From assembly GCF_900564155.1 (NCBI RefSeq), contig NZ_LS999839.1, positions 3,531,097 to 3,595,096 of the forward strand: 64,000 nt of DNA. Reading direction: 5' to 3'. The notes beneath the pieces are model-generated. The model had not been told where the DNA came from. It saw nothing but the letters and a program-made list of their open reading frames with translations, and made no database searches. Positions within the stretch are counted from its first letter, which is position 1, and each line of letters starts with the position of its first letter. Below, piece after piece: positions 16,249 through 25,315 of the stretch. The position numbers were made by a program, and so were the translations under genes. The DNA is from Pedobacter schmidteae (GTDB lineage: Bacteria > Bacteroidota > Bacteroidia > Sphingobacteriales > Sphingobacteriaceae).

Positions 16249-17476
16249 AAATGAAGTTTTCAGAATCGCTGTCCGCAAATTCGGACCTTTCGAATCTGCC
16301 ATGCAGAAAGTATGGGACCAGTATTGCCTTTATTCGGGCTGCCAGCTAAAGGCAGAATTGGTTCCTTTAGATTTGCATGAACTTTATGAAAGTACATTGG
16401 TAAAGCATGGATTAAAAAATGGCGACTGGGATATCGCCCATATCAATACCGATTGGTTGTATGAAGGATTTACCAATGGTGCTTTTGAAAATCTGACACC
16501 CTATATTGCCGAAAAGCCACCCTTCTTATTTCCACAAGGGTGGAGCAATTCATTATTGACTTTACAACAGTTTGAAGAACAAATAGTAGGCTTGCCTTTT
16601 CACGACGGACCAGAATGCCTGATTTACAGGAAAGACTTGTTTGAGGACCCTTTGGAGCAGCAGGAATACCTGAAACTTTATGGAAAAGCCCTGCAAGTAC
16701 CACAAACCTGGGACGATTTTAAACAGGTGGCCCGGTTTTTTAACCGCCCGGAACAAAACCTGTATGGAAGTGTTTTTGCCTGCTATCCGGACGGGCACAA
16801 CACGGTATTTGATTTTTGTTTGCAATTGTGGAGCAGAGGCGGAACACTGGTAGACGAAAAAGGCAAAGTTTGTGTGAATTCGGTTGCGGCAATTGAAGGG
16901 TTGGAATTTTATCGGGCGATGTTGAAAGATCAACAAGCGGTTCATCCGGGATCAGTGAGTTTTGATTCTGTACGGGCTGGTGCTGCGTTTGCCCGTGCCG
17001 AGGTTGCCGTGATGATCAATTGGTTTGGCTTTGCTGCTGTTTGCGATGTGGACCCCGCTTCATCAGTAAAAGGAAATGTAGAAGTCAGTACTTTACCTGT
17101 TTCTGCTGGCAATAAGCCTGCCTCTTTAAATGTATACTGGTTATATACCATGGGTGCAGGCAGTCAACATAAAGGAATAGCATACGATTTTATGTGCTTT
17201 GCACTAAATGAAACAAATGATAGGTTACTGACGCTGGAAGGGGGCATCGGTTGCCGGATTTCGACCTGGAAGGATCAGGAAGTAAACCGCCTGGTACCTT
17301 ATTACCATAAATTGGAACAGCTGCATGAAGGAGCCAAAACACTTCCACAAAAAAGTAATTGGGCCGATATAGCAGCGCTGATTGATGAAATGGTATTGAA
17401 CGTGCTGAATTCGGATATGCCGGTTAGCGAAATTGTAAACGCCACACAGGATAAGATTAATTTAATAGACAAGTAA
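16241..17476 (+). CDS. solute-binding-protein-like protein without signal peptide (copy 2)
   Basis: This 411-residue protein has the family 1 solute-binding pattern: DWDIAHINTDWLYEGF, a VGLPFHDGPECLIYRKDLF segment, VPQTWDDFKQVARFF, and YTMGAGSQHKGIAYDFMCF near the end. The N-terminus (MSKNEVFRIAVRKFG) is charged, with no signal peptide. It begins inside the last codons of the second CoA-transferase (8-nt overlap) and ends 6 nt before the oxidoreductase. It is related to, but clearly diverged from, the copy at 12767. As no ABC transporter is present, a cytoplasmic ligand-binding role in the CoA pathway is the simplest reading. Loss of a secretion signal by mis-called start was considered and rejected because the start is fixed by the overlap. 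Confidence 0.75.
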   Translation: MSKNEVFRIAVRKFGPFESAMQKVWDQYCLYSGCQLKAELVPLDLHELYESTLVKHGLKNGDWDIAHINTDWLYEGFTNGAFENLTPYIAEKPPFLFPQGWSNSLLTLQQFEEQIVGLPFHDGPECLIYRKDLFEDPLEQQEYLKLYGKALQVPQTWDDFKQVARFFNRPEQNLYGSVFACYPDGHNTVFDFCLQLWSRGGTLVDEKGKVCVNSVAAIEGLEFYRAMLKDQQAVHPGSVSFDSVRAGAAFARAEVAVMINWFGFAAVCDVDPASSVKGNVEVSTLPVSAGNKPASLNVYWLYTMGAGSQHKGIAYDFMCFALNETNDRLLTLEGGIGCRISTWKDQEVNRLVPYYHKLEQLHEGAKTLPQKSNWADIAALIDEMVLNVLNSDMPVSEIVNATQDKINLIDK

Positions 17477-17482
17477 GGCCTT

Positions 17483-18568
17483 ATGGAAATGATATATCAA
17501 CCCCAGCTACCTGAAACTATACAGCCTATTGTCATTATAGGCGCTGGTGGTATTGTTGCCGATGCACATCTCCCGGCTTATAAGTTGGCGGGTTTTAAGG
17601 TTCATGGGATCGTAAACCGGACCAAAGCAAAGGCGCGGCAACTGGCAGATGATTTTCAGATTCCAAATGTATATGATACCGTGGCCGAGGCTGTGGCAAA
17701 GTCGCCGGCAAACGTGGTGTACGACCTGACGATTATGCCCGAACAGTACATTGAGGTACTGGAGCAATTGCCTGATGGTGCTGCAGTATTGATTCAAAAG
17801 CCTATGGGCGATGATTTTACACAAGCTACGGCGATACTGGAACTTTGCAGAAAAAAGAAACTGATAGCGGCCATAAATTTTCAACTCCGTTTTGCTCCTT
17901 TTGTAAGTGCTGCCAGGTATATGATAGAACAAGGCATGATTGGCGAATTGTATGACCTGGAAGTACGGGCAACCATTAAAACACCCTGGGAGATTTTTCC
18001 GCATGTGATGGTACACCCGCGACTGGAGATTCTTTATCATAGTATCCATTACATTGATATGCTCCGTTCTTTTCTGGGTAATCCGGAAAGTGTAATGGCT
18101 AAAACTTTAAAACATCCGGCCAAAGCCTTGTCTTCCTCACGTTCTACCATTCTGCTGGACTATGGCGATACCATGCATGCTGTGATCAATACCAATCACG
18201 ATCATGATTTTGGTGCGCATAATCAGGAATGTTTTATCAAATGGGAAGGTACAAAAGGAGCGATCAAAGCAAATATTGGTTTGTTAATGGATTATCCTCA
18301 TGGCACAACAGATGTATTTGAATATTGTATACCCGAGCAGGGAAAAGTGCCCGAATGGAAGCGTATGGAACTGGAAGGTTCCTGGTTTCCGGAGGCTTTT
18401 ATAGGTACCATGTCTAATTTAATGCGGTACAGGGAAGGCTCTACTGCAAAGCTGTATACCAGTGTGGAAGATGTGATTAATACCATGGCCGTAGTAGAAA
18501 GCGCTTACCTGTCCAGCCATAAGGGTGGTATTAAAGTAAGCGAACAATTGAATAAATTAAAACAGTAA
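17483..18568 (+). CDS. Gfo/Idh/MocA-family oxidoreductase
   Basis: This 361-residue NAD(P)-dependent enzyme has an N-terminal Rossmann fold (about 15-135) with the nucleotide loop IIGAGGIVADAHLPAY. The family's EKP motif appears as QKPMGDD (about 106-112), keeping the lysine that usually acts in hydride transfer. The C-terminal alpha/beta domain (about 140-345) includes HYIDMLRSFLGNPESV, with the His of the family's HxxD pattern. Family members oxidise or epimerise sugars, inositols and sugar acids. Its place between the second solute-binding-like gene and the MaoC gene suggests it supplies or uses the acid handled by the CoA-transferases. The substrate is unknown. Confidence 0.88.
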   Translation: MEMIYQPQLPETIQPIVIIGAGGIVADAHLPAYKLAGFKVHGIVNRTKAKARQLADDFQIPNVYDTVAEAVAKSPANVVYDLTIMPEQYIEVLEQLPDGAAVLIQKPMGDDFTQATAILELCRKKKLIAAINFQLRFAPFVSAARYMIEQGMIGELYDLEVRATIKTPWEIFPHVMVHPRLEILYHSIHYIDMLRSFLGNPESVMAKTLKHPAKALSSSRSTILLDYGDTMHAVINTNHDHDFGAHNQECFIKWEGTKGAIKANIGLLMDYPHGTTDVFEYCIPEQGKVPEWKRMELEGSWFPEAFIGTMSNLMRYREGSTAKLYTSVEDVINTMAVVESAYLSSHKGGIKVSEQLNKLKQ

Positions 18569-18572
18569 AGAG

Positions 18573-19013
18573 ATGTATTTTAAATCGATATTTTTTGAGG
18601 ATTATCTGCTGGAGGACAAAAGGATAACATTGGGGAGGACCATTACGGAAACGGATTTTGTGGTGCATGCAGGTCACACAGGTGATTTTTTTCCGCATCA
18701 TATGGATGAAGAATGGTGCAAAACACAACCATTTAAACATCGGATAGCACATGGTACGATGGTGTTCAGCATTGGCATTGGTTTAACAGCATCAGAGATT
18801 AATCCTGAGGCTTTTTCTAAAGGCTATGACAGGCTCCGTTTTGTGAAACCGGTGTTTATTGGCGATACCATCCATTCGGAAATCACCATTTCTGAAAAGG
18901 CAGAAGCCAAAAAGCCCGAGTATGGAACGGTAACCGAACATGTGGAGATAAAAAACCAGCATGGTGAGGTGGTACTGGTATGCGACCATCTGCTGCTGGT
19001 AAAAAAGAAATAA
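18573..19013 (+). CDS. MaoC-like (R)-specific enoyl-CoA hydratase/dehydratase
   Basis: This 146-residue protein is a single hot-dog domain. The hydratase-2 motif is recognisable as GDFFPHHMD, with Asp38 and His43 in the catalytic positions, and HGTMVFSIGIGL follows in place of the usual AHGMLTAS helix. The Asn of the standard GDxNPLHxD motif is Phe here, so substrate choice may differ. The reaction would be reversible hydration of a double bond in a CoA thioester. It lies 4 nt after the Gfo/Idh gene and shares a transcript with two CoA-transferases, giving the operon the parts to activate an acid to its CoA ester and then hydrate or dehydrate it. Confidence 0.85.
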   Translation: MYFKSIFFEDYLLEDKRITLGRTITETDFVVHAGHTGDFFPHHMDEEWCKTQPFKHRIAHGTMVFSIGIGLTASEINPEAFSKGYDRLRFVKPVFIGDTIHSEITISEKAEAKKPEYGTVTEHVEIKNQHGEVVLVCDHLLLVKKK

Positions 19014-19037
19014 AACAATCAACCTAAAAATCATTAT

Positions 19038-20336
19038 ATGAACCATACAGCAGAACAGGAAGTTACCATCAGTGCGGCAGAGCCCGGTACAGGTAGAAAA
19101 TATCTGGTGCCATTTATTCTGGTAGTCAGCTTATTTTTCCTTTGGGGAATGGCCCATAACCTGGACTCTATACTGATTCCACATCTAAAAAAAGCCTGCG
19201 ATCTGAACAACCGGCAGTCAACCTTAATCGATACTTCCGTGTTCCTGGCTTATTTCCTGATGGCCATTCCAGCTGGAATGATGCTTAAAAAGTGGGGGTA
19301 TAAAGCAAGTATGATCATTGGGTTATTGGTTTTTGCCACTGGGGCCTTCTTATTTGTACCGGCAGCAAATCAATTGTCATACCTCACCTTTTTGGTGGCT
19401 TTGTTTATCATTGGTTGTGGCCTTACGATTTTGGAAACTTCAGCAAATCCTTACGCTGCAGTCTTGGGCGATCCGGCCAAAGCGACCAACAGGTTAAATC
19501 TGGCGGCGTCTTTTAATGGTCTGGCTGCTATGGTGGCACCGTTTGTCGGTTCAATGTTCATCCTTTCCGGAAAATCTCATAGCAAAGAAGAGCTTGCTGC
19601 AATGACCGATGTGGCACGTTCCGGCTATTTTATGGAAGAGGCTGCTTCGGTAAAAATGCCTTACATCACTTTAGGGATAGTATTGGTGCTTATTGCAGTC
19701 ATTTTTTATTTTGTAAATCTTCCTGAAATTAAAACCAAAAGCGAGGACGGGGAGGCAAAAGGTAGCTTCTTTGGGGCTTTGCGTCATAAACATTTAAGAT
19801 GGGCAGTGATTGCTCAGTTTTTTTATGTTGGTGCTCAGGTTTGTGTAACCAGTTTCTTTATCAGGATGGCCCAGCAAGGTGGTGGATTTGACGAAAAGAC
19901 CGCGGCTTATTATCTGGCTATATATGGTTTGCTTTTTACGGTCGGGCGTTTTGCCGGCACGGCGATGTTACAGTTTATAGCTTCACATAAATTATTATCT
20001 ATTTACGCAGCTGTAGCCATTTTGCTTAGCTTAATCGCCATTTTGGATGACGGCGCCTATGTGGTGTATGCCTTGGGGGCCATCGGTTTTTTTATGTCTA
20101 TCATGTTTCCAACCATCTTTGCACTCGGCATTGACGGCATTGGGGATGATACAAAACCGGGTTCTTCATGGCTGATTATGTCTATTGTAGGCGGGGCAAT
20201 ACTGCCTTATGTTATGGGAACACTGATTGATTACAATGGAGATAATATCCAGATCGGATATAGCATTCCCTTGGTTTGCTATATAATTATCTTACTTTTT
20301 GGACTGAAAGGCTATCAGGTGGCTGGTAAAAAATAG
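19038..20336 (+). CDS. FucP-type sugar:proton symporter (FHS family, MFS)
   Basis: This 432-residue inner-membrane protein has about 12 predicted transmembrane helices. The landmarks of the fucose:H+ symporter family are visible: SLFFLWGMAHNLDSILIPHL in the first helix region, and ETSANPYAAVLGDPAKATNRLNLAASFNG in the middle. FHS proteins take up L-fucose, L-rhamnose-like or other free monosaccharides with protons. In this operon it probably brings in rhamnose or another sugar released by the exported GH78, GH2 and GH106 enzymes. It stands 24 nt after the MaoC gene and 4 nt before GH106. It is the only sugar permease of this operon; no SusC/SusD pair is embedded here. Confidence 0.9.
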   Translation: MNHTAEQEVTISAAEPGTGRKYLVPFILVVSLFFLWGMAHNLDSILIPHLKKACDLNNRQSTLIDTSVFLAYFLMAIPAGMMLKKWGYKASMIIGLLVFATGAFLFVPAANQLSYLTFLVALFIIGCGLTILETSANPYAAVLGDPAKATNRLNLAASFNGLAAMVAPFVGSMFILSGKSHSKEELAAMTDVARSGYFMEEAASVKMPYITLGIVLVLIAVIFYFVNLPEIKTKSEDGEAKGSFFGALRHKHLRWAVIAQFFYVGAQVCVTSFFIRMAQQGGGFDEKTAAYYLAIYGLLFTVGRFAGTAMLQFIASHKLLSIYAAVAILLSLIAILDDGAYVVYALGAIGFFMSIMFPTIFALGIDGIGDDTKPGSSWLIMSIVGGAILPYVMGTLIDYNGDNIQIGYSIPLVCYIIILLFGLKGYQVAGKK

Positions 20337-20340
20337 AGAT

Positions 20341-23300
20341 ATGGGGTTAAATACGAAGTGGATGGTATGCTTAATTGCTTTGGTTTTTCAGCTGCAGACT
20401 GTCAATGCCCAACAGCATGAGACCACTAAGCCCTGGGTATTATGGCACTGGATTCAGGGCGCAGTTTCAAAACCTGGCATTACTGCCGATCTTGAGGCGA
20501 TGAAATCTGCAGGTATTGGTGGTGCTTATCTCTTATCCATCAAAGGTGCTGCCAATCCTCCTATATTTAATCCTCCTGTAATCCAGTTAACGCCACAGTG
20601 GTGGGATATGGTAAGTTTTGCCATGCAGGAAGCCAAACGTTTGGAGCTGAAACTCGGAATGCATGTGAGTGATGGTTTTGCCCTTGCAGGTGGTCCCTGG
20701 ATCACGCCGGAATTGTCTATGCAAAAGCTGGTATCAACCCGGCTCAATATCGAGGGAGGGACATCAGCCGAGCTTAAACTGGAACAGCCGGAAACAGTAG
20801 AAGGTTATTATAAAGATATTGCTGTATACGCGTATCCTTCAGGCGAAGGCACCGGTATTTCCACAAGAACGGTTGTTCCGGTGATAAGTACCAGTACGGG
20901 TGCGGATGCAAGTGGATTGGTAATTGCTGGAAATAAAAAGAGCTTTGGCAGCAATGAGCCTTGCTGGTTTCAGTATGCTTTTGCCCAGCCATTTACAACA
21001 CGAAGCATTACCATAAAAACGGGTGGCAACAACTATCAGGCCCAGCGTTTGGAGTTGCAGGTGAGCGACGACGGGAAGCTGTTTCGCTCAATAGGCCGAT
21101 TGGAGCCACCTCGTCACGGCTGGCAGGACACCGATGCAGATGTGACACACGCTATAACACCTGTTACCGCAAGATATTATCGTTTTGTTTACGATAAAAG
21201 TGGCTCCGAGCCGGGCTCAGAAGATCTGGATGCTGCTAAGTGGAAACCTTCGTTAAAATTGCTTAATCTGGAACTTTCTGCCGAAGCCAGGATCAATCAA
21301 TATGAGGGGAAATCGGCTGCTGTATGGCGTATCAGCAAGCGGAGTACCTCTGTTCAAATTCCTGCCCGGCTTTGCGTTCCACTGAATAAAATTATAGACC
21401 TGAGCGCGAAATTGAAAGCCGATGGCCATCTCAATTGGAAAGCTCCGAAAGGAAAATGGACTATTTTGAGGATCGGTCATACCTCAACCGGACATACAAA
21501 CGCTACAGGAGGCGGTGGCAAAGGGTTAGAGTGTGATAAATTTAATCCGGTGGCCGTAAAATTGCAGTTCGACAGCTGGTATGGTGAGGCCTTTAAAAAG
21601 GTGGGGCCGGAAATTTCTGCTAAAGTTTTAACCGAATTGTTTATGGATAGCTGGGAATGTGGCAGCCAGAATTGGTCGCCTTTATTTGCCAGCGAATTTA
21701 AAAAGCGGAGAGGGTACAATATGATGCCTTATTTGCCGGTAATGACTGGACTGCCGGTGCAGACTGCTGAAGTTTCAGAAGACTTTTTATACGATTTGCG
21801 TAAAACCATTGCCGAATTGGTAATAGATCAGTTTTACAAACCTATAGCGGCAATGGCCAGGGAAAAAGGAGTGAATTTTGCCGCCGAAAATGTGGCGCCT
21901 ACAATGATGAGCGACGGATTGATGCATTTTAAAACCGTAGATGTGCCAATGGGTGAATTCTGGTTAAACAGTCCTACCCATGATAAGCCGAATGATATGT
22001 TGGACGCGATTTCGGGTGCTCATATTTATGGCAAGAATATCATTCAGGCAGAAGCATTTACTTCGATCCGCATGGACTGGTCGGAACATCCGGGCAACAT
22101 GAAGACCTTGCTGGACCGAAATTATGCATTGGGCATTAATAAAATGGTGTACCATGTTTTTGCCCATAATCCCTGGATGGATAGAAAACCTGGAATGACA
22201 TTGGATGGGATCGGTTTGTATTTTCAGCGTGATCAAACCTGGTGGAAACCCGGGAAAGCATGGGTGAATTATGCGGAACGTGTACAAACATTATTGCAGC
22301 AAGGACGCCCGGTAGTTGATATCGCCGTATTTACCGGCGAAGAAATTCCCCGCAGGGCGGTGTTGCCCGATCGTTTGGTCCCTGTTTTACCCGGTATTTT
22401 CGGAAAGGATGTGGTAGCTAATGAACGGATCAGATTAATGAATACTGGTCAGCCTTTGAGGGTAAAACCAATGGGAGTAAACCACTCGGCAAATATGGCG
22501 GATCCGGAGAATTGGGTGAATCCTTTACGCGGATATGCTTACGACTCGTTTAACCCTGACGTGTTGGGCACGGCAGTAGTAAAAGATAAAAAGGTGGTTT
22601 TTGCCAGCGGTGCCAGTTACAGTATATTGGTCATTCCAGGTAAAACTGCTATGGATCCAAATTATCAGTATATGGATTTTGAAACTGTAAAACAATTGCT
22701 TGTCCTGGTAAAGGCAGGTGCAACGGTTTTGCTCAATGAAAAACCGCTTTACCAATCGGGCCTGAAACAGGTTTCGGAAACAGAATTTAAAAGAACGGTA
22801 GGTGAACTATGGAAACCAGGAAGGAATGGTGAGGGTTTTGTGCATATAGGCCCCTTTATGAACGAGACTTTTAAACCATTGAATTTGGAACGTGATTTAT
22901 TTGTAGCGGACGCAGGACAGACCAGCTATGCCAGGCATATCGCTTATACACATAGAACGACTGATCGTAAAGATATTTACTTTGTTGCCAATCAGTTGGA
23001 TAGTTTAAGATTGCTGAATTTTTCGTTCCGGATTGCTGATTTGAAAACCGCACCTGAATTATATGACCCCGTTTCGGGAAAAAGCTGGAAAGCCGGAGAT
23101 TGGTCTGTAGGAAATGGAAGATTGGAATTGCAGGTCAGACTGGAAGCTAATGCCTCGCTTTTTGTGAGTTTTGACCGGAATACGGAGCCTGCAAAACCAG
23201 TAGTTGGTAAAGTGAATTTTACCGTACTTCAGACCGCTCAAACTTTGAAGGGTGATTGGAATGTAAGCTTTGATACGGCATATGGTGGGCCCTCAAAACC

Positions 23301-23724
23301 AGTGGTTTTTAATGGATTATTGGATTGGAGTACCAGCACCGACTCACTGGTTAAATACTATTCAGGCACTGGCGTATACACTAAAATTTTCGAATTTAAA
23401 GGTAACAAAACGACTGAAATCTATTTGGATCTTGGTAAAGTCGCAAACATTGCTGAGGTAAAAGTTAATGGAATTTCTTGCGGGACTGTTTGGACTCCTC
23501 CATATCGGTTAAACATCAGTAATGCCCTAAAAGAGGGAGATAACGAGCTGAGCATAGCGGTGAGCAATACCTGGGCAAACAGATTAATCGGTGATCAGCG
23601 ATTGCAGGAAAATAAGAGGATTACCTGGACTACTGCTCCTTATAAGCTGAGTTTGGAGGGAAAACCTTTATTGGAAGCAGGATTGCTGGGGCCGGTAACC
23701 ATTCAAATGCCAAAAAACAGATAA
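20341..23724 (+). CDS. GH106-family alpha-L-rhamnosidase, exported
   Basis: This 1127-residue enzyme has a signal peptide (about 1-24, ending VNAQ) followed by the GH106 start pattern PWVLWHWIQGAVSKPGITAD and GIGGAYLL. The TIM-barrel part (to about residue 700) contains LFMDSWECGSQNW and AAENVAPTMMSDGL, rich in acidic residues as expected for GH106. A C-terminal galactose-binding-like jelly roll (about 960-1120) ends the protein. GH106 members cleave alpha-L-rhamnose from pectic rhamnogalacturonans with calcium dependence. A second rhamnosidase beside GH78 implies two rhamnose linkages in the target. Exact linkage is not readable. It follows the FucP-like gene by 4 nt. Confidence 0.88.
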   Translation: MGLNTKWMVCLIALVFQLQTVNAQQHETTKPWVLWHWIQGAVSKPGITADLEAMKSAGIGGAYLLSIKGAANPPIFNPPVIQLTPQWWDMVSFAMQEAKRLELKLGMHVSDGFALAGGPWITPELSMQKLVSTRLNIEGGTSAELKLEQPETVEGYYKDIAVYAYPSGEGTGISTRTVVPVISTSTGADASGLVIAGNKKSFGSNEPCWFQYAFAQPFTTRSITIKTGGNNYQAQRLELQVSDDGKLFRSIGRLEPPRHGWQDTDADVTHAITPVTARYYRFVYDKSGSEPGSEDLDAAKWKPSLKLLNLELSAEARINQYEGKSAAVWRISKRSTSVQIPARLCVPLNKIIDLSAKLKADGHLNWKAPKGKWTILRIGHTSTGHTNATGGGGKGLECDKFNPVAVKLQFDSWYGEAFKKVGPEISAKVLTELFMDSWECGSQNWSPLFASEFKKRRGYNMMPYLPVMTGLPVQTAEVSEDFLYDLRKTIAELVIDQFYKPIAAMAREKGVNFAAENVAPTMMSDGLMHFKTVDVPMGEFWLNSPTHDKPNDMLDAISGAHIYGKNIIQAEAFTSIRMDWSEHPGNMKTLLDRNYALGINKMVYHVFAHNPWMDRKPGMTLDGIGLYFQRDQTWWKPGKAWVNYAERVQTLLQQGRPVVDIAVFTGEEIPRRAVLPDRLVPVLPGIFGKDVVANERIRLMNTGQPLRVKPMGVNHSANMADPENWVNPLRGYAYDSFNPDVLGTAVVKDKKVVFASGASYSILVIPGKTAMDPNYQYMDFETVKQLLVLVKAGATVLLNEKPLYQSGLKQVSETEFKRTVGELWKPGRNGEGFVHIGPFMNETFKPLNLERDLFVADAGQTSYARHIAYTHRTTDRKDIYFVANQLDSLRLLNFSFRIADLKTAPELYDPVSGKSWKAGDWSVGNGRLELQVRLEANASLFVSFDRNTEPAKPVVGKVNFTVLQTAQTLKGDWNVSFDTAYGGPSKPVVFNGLLDWSTSTDSLVKYYSGTGVYTKIFEFKGNKTTEIYLDLGKVANIAEVKVNGISCGTVWTPPYRLNISNALKEGDNELSIAVSNTWANRLIGDQRLQENKRITWTTAPYKLSLEGKPLLEAGLLGPVTIQMPKNR

Positions 23725-23770
23725 ACTTCTTGTAAGCATATAAAATTACTAGATTTAAAATATGAACCGT

Positions 23771-23821
23771 CCATGATTAAATAATCATTAAACACACAGG
23801 GTAGTGACTATTTAATCATGG
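23771..23821. promoter_or_regulatory. 13-bp perfect inverted repeat between GH106 and esterase genes
   Basis: CCATGATTAAATA (23771-23783) and TATTTAATCATGG (23809-23821) are exact inverted copies separated by 25 nt. The downstream gene starts at 23861. There is no T run after the stem, so it does not look like a standard terminator. It could be an operator for a second promoter, or a stem that sets the RNA ratio between the two halves of the operon. Confidence 0.5.
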
Positions 23822-23860
23822 TAAGGACCATCTGACAACTAAAAACCAAATTATAAATAG

Positions 23861-25303
23861 ATGAAATCATTTAAAGCAAATATTCTCAAATCGGCGGCGA
23901 CATTATTCCTCGCTTTCTGTACAGGATCTTCCTTTGCGCTGGTAAAACCTGCATCTGTTTTTACAGATCATATGGTGCTTCAGCAAAAAACGGAAGTAGC
24001 GGTATGGGGTTGGGCAAAAAGTAACAGTATGGTTACCCTGACAGCCTCATGGGATAAGAAGAAATATAGCGGTAAAGCAGATGTCAATGGAAAATGGAAA
24101 ATTAAAATAACCACTCCAAAAGCCGGCGGACCATATGAAATGAGCATCAGTGACGGTGTTGCATTGACTTTAAAAGATATTTTGATTGGTGAGGTATGGT
24201 TTTGCGGTGGACAATCGAATATGGAAATGCCCATGAAAGGCTTTAAAAGTCAGCCTATCTTAGGCTCCAATGAAGCGATTCTGAAATCGGCCAACACACA
24301 GATCAGACTGTACACGGTGCCCCGTTCATCCATAACGGAAAGACAAGACAACAGCAAACCATCGGATTGGAAGGTAGCTTCACCGGAAACGGTATCCAAT
24401 TTCAGCGCCACAGCTTATCACTTTGGAAAGCTGCTTAGTGAAATGTTGGGCGTGCCGGTGGGACTGATCAACGACAGCTATGGCGGTTCAACAGTAGAGG
24501 CATGGATGTCGCCCGAACTCCTGAAGTCATTTCCTGAAATAAAAGTGCCGCTAAAAACAGATAGCATTAAAGTGGTCAACCAAACTCCAACAACATTGTA
24601 CAATGGTATGCTGTATCCGGTAATGGGTTACGGAATCCGTGGTGCCATCTGGTACCAGGGCGAGTCTAACCAGTCACGTCCGGATCGTTACGAAGACTTA
24701 TTTCCGGCTATGGTAAAGGAATGGCGAAGCGTATGGGGAATGGGTGAATTTCCATTTTATTATGCGCAGATTGCTCCATACCGTTACGTAAAGTCGGAGA
24801 ATATGCAAACTGCCGGTAAACTGAATTCAGCTTTTCTCAGAGATGCGCAACGCAAATCTATGGCTAAAATTTCCAATTCAGGAATGGCGGTATTGATGGA
24901 CATCGGCGAAGAACTGTGCATTCATCCGGCAAATAAAGAAAAAGGTGGACAACGTCTGGCTTACCTGGCGCTGGGCAATACCTATGGCATTAAAGGCTTT
25001 GTGTGTGCCAGTCCGGAATATGAGTCTATGAGTGTGAAGGAAGGCAGCGTGACTGTTAAATTTAAAAATGCACCCAATGGACTGACTTCTTTTAGTAAGC
25101 CACTCACCTTGTTTGAAGTAGCAGGTGCTGATAGGGTATTTCTTCCGGCCAAAGCGGTGCTTTCGGGGAGCAGCATCACGGTTTCATCCGAAGCTGTTCC
25201 GGTTCCGGTAGCCGTGCGTTATGCCTTTAAAGACTTTGTAATTGGTGATTTATATAGCAATGAGGGGTTGCCCGTTTCGTCTTTCAGAACGGACGATTGG
25301 TAG
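23861..25303 (+). CDS. sialate-O-acetylesterase-like carbohydrate esterase
   Basis: This 480-residue exported enzyme has a signal peptide (about 1-27) and an SGNH-type esterase domain. The nucleophile block is WFCGGQSNMEMPM with Ser119. The Gly block NDSYGGSTVEAW and the WYQGESN motif with Asn are both present. His355 lies in CIHPANK; the Asp often found three residues before this His is not seen (Leu352 there, Glu351 and Glu350 nearby). In pectin-degrading operons such enzymes remove O-acetyl groups from uronic acids or rhamnose; sialic acid is not implied. It lies downstream of the hairpin at 23771 and 12 nt before the DUF5703 gene. Confidence 0.85.
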   Translation: MKSFKANILKSAATLFLAFCTGSSFALVKPASVFTDHMVLQQKTEVAVWGWAKSNSMVTLTASWDKKKYSGKADVNGKWKIKITTPKAGGPYEMSISDGVALTLKDILIGEVWFCGGQSNMEMPMKGFKSQPILGSNEAILKSANTQIRLYTVPRSSITERQDNSKPSDWKVASPETVSNFSATAYHFGKLLSEMLGVPVGLINDSYGGSTVEAWMSPELLKSFPEIKVPLKTDSIKVVNQTPTTLYNGMLYPVMGYGIRGAIWYQGESNQSRPDRYEDLFPAMVKEWRSVWGMGEFPFYYAQIAPYRYVKSENMQTAGKLNSAFLRDAQRKSMAKISNSGMAVLMDIGEELCIHPANKEKGGQRLAYLALGNTYGIKGFVCASPEYESMSVKEGSVTVKFKNAPNGLTSFSKPLTLFEVAGADRVFLPAKAVLSGSSITVSSEAVPVPVAVRYAFKDFVIGDLYSNEGLPVSSFRTDDW

Positions 25304-25315
25304 ATAAAATATATT

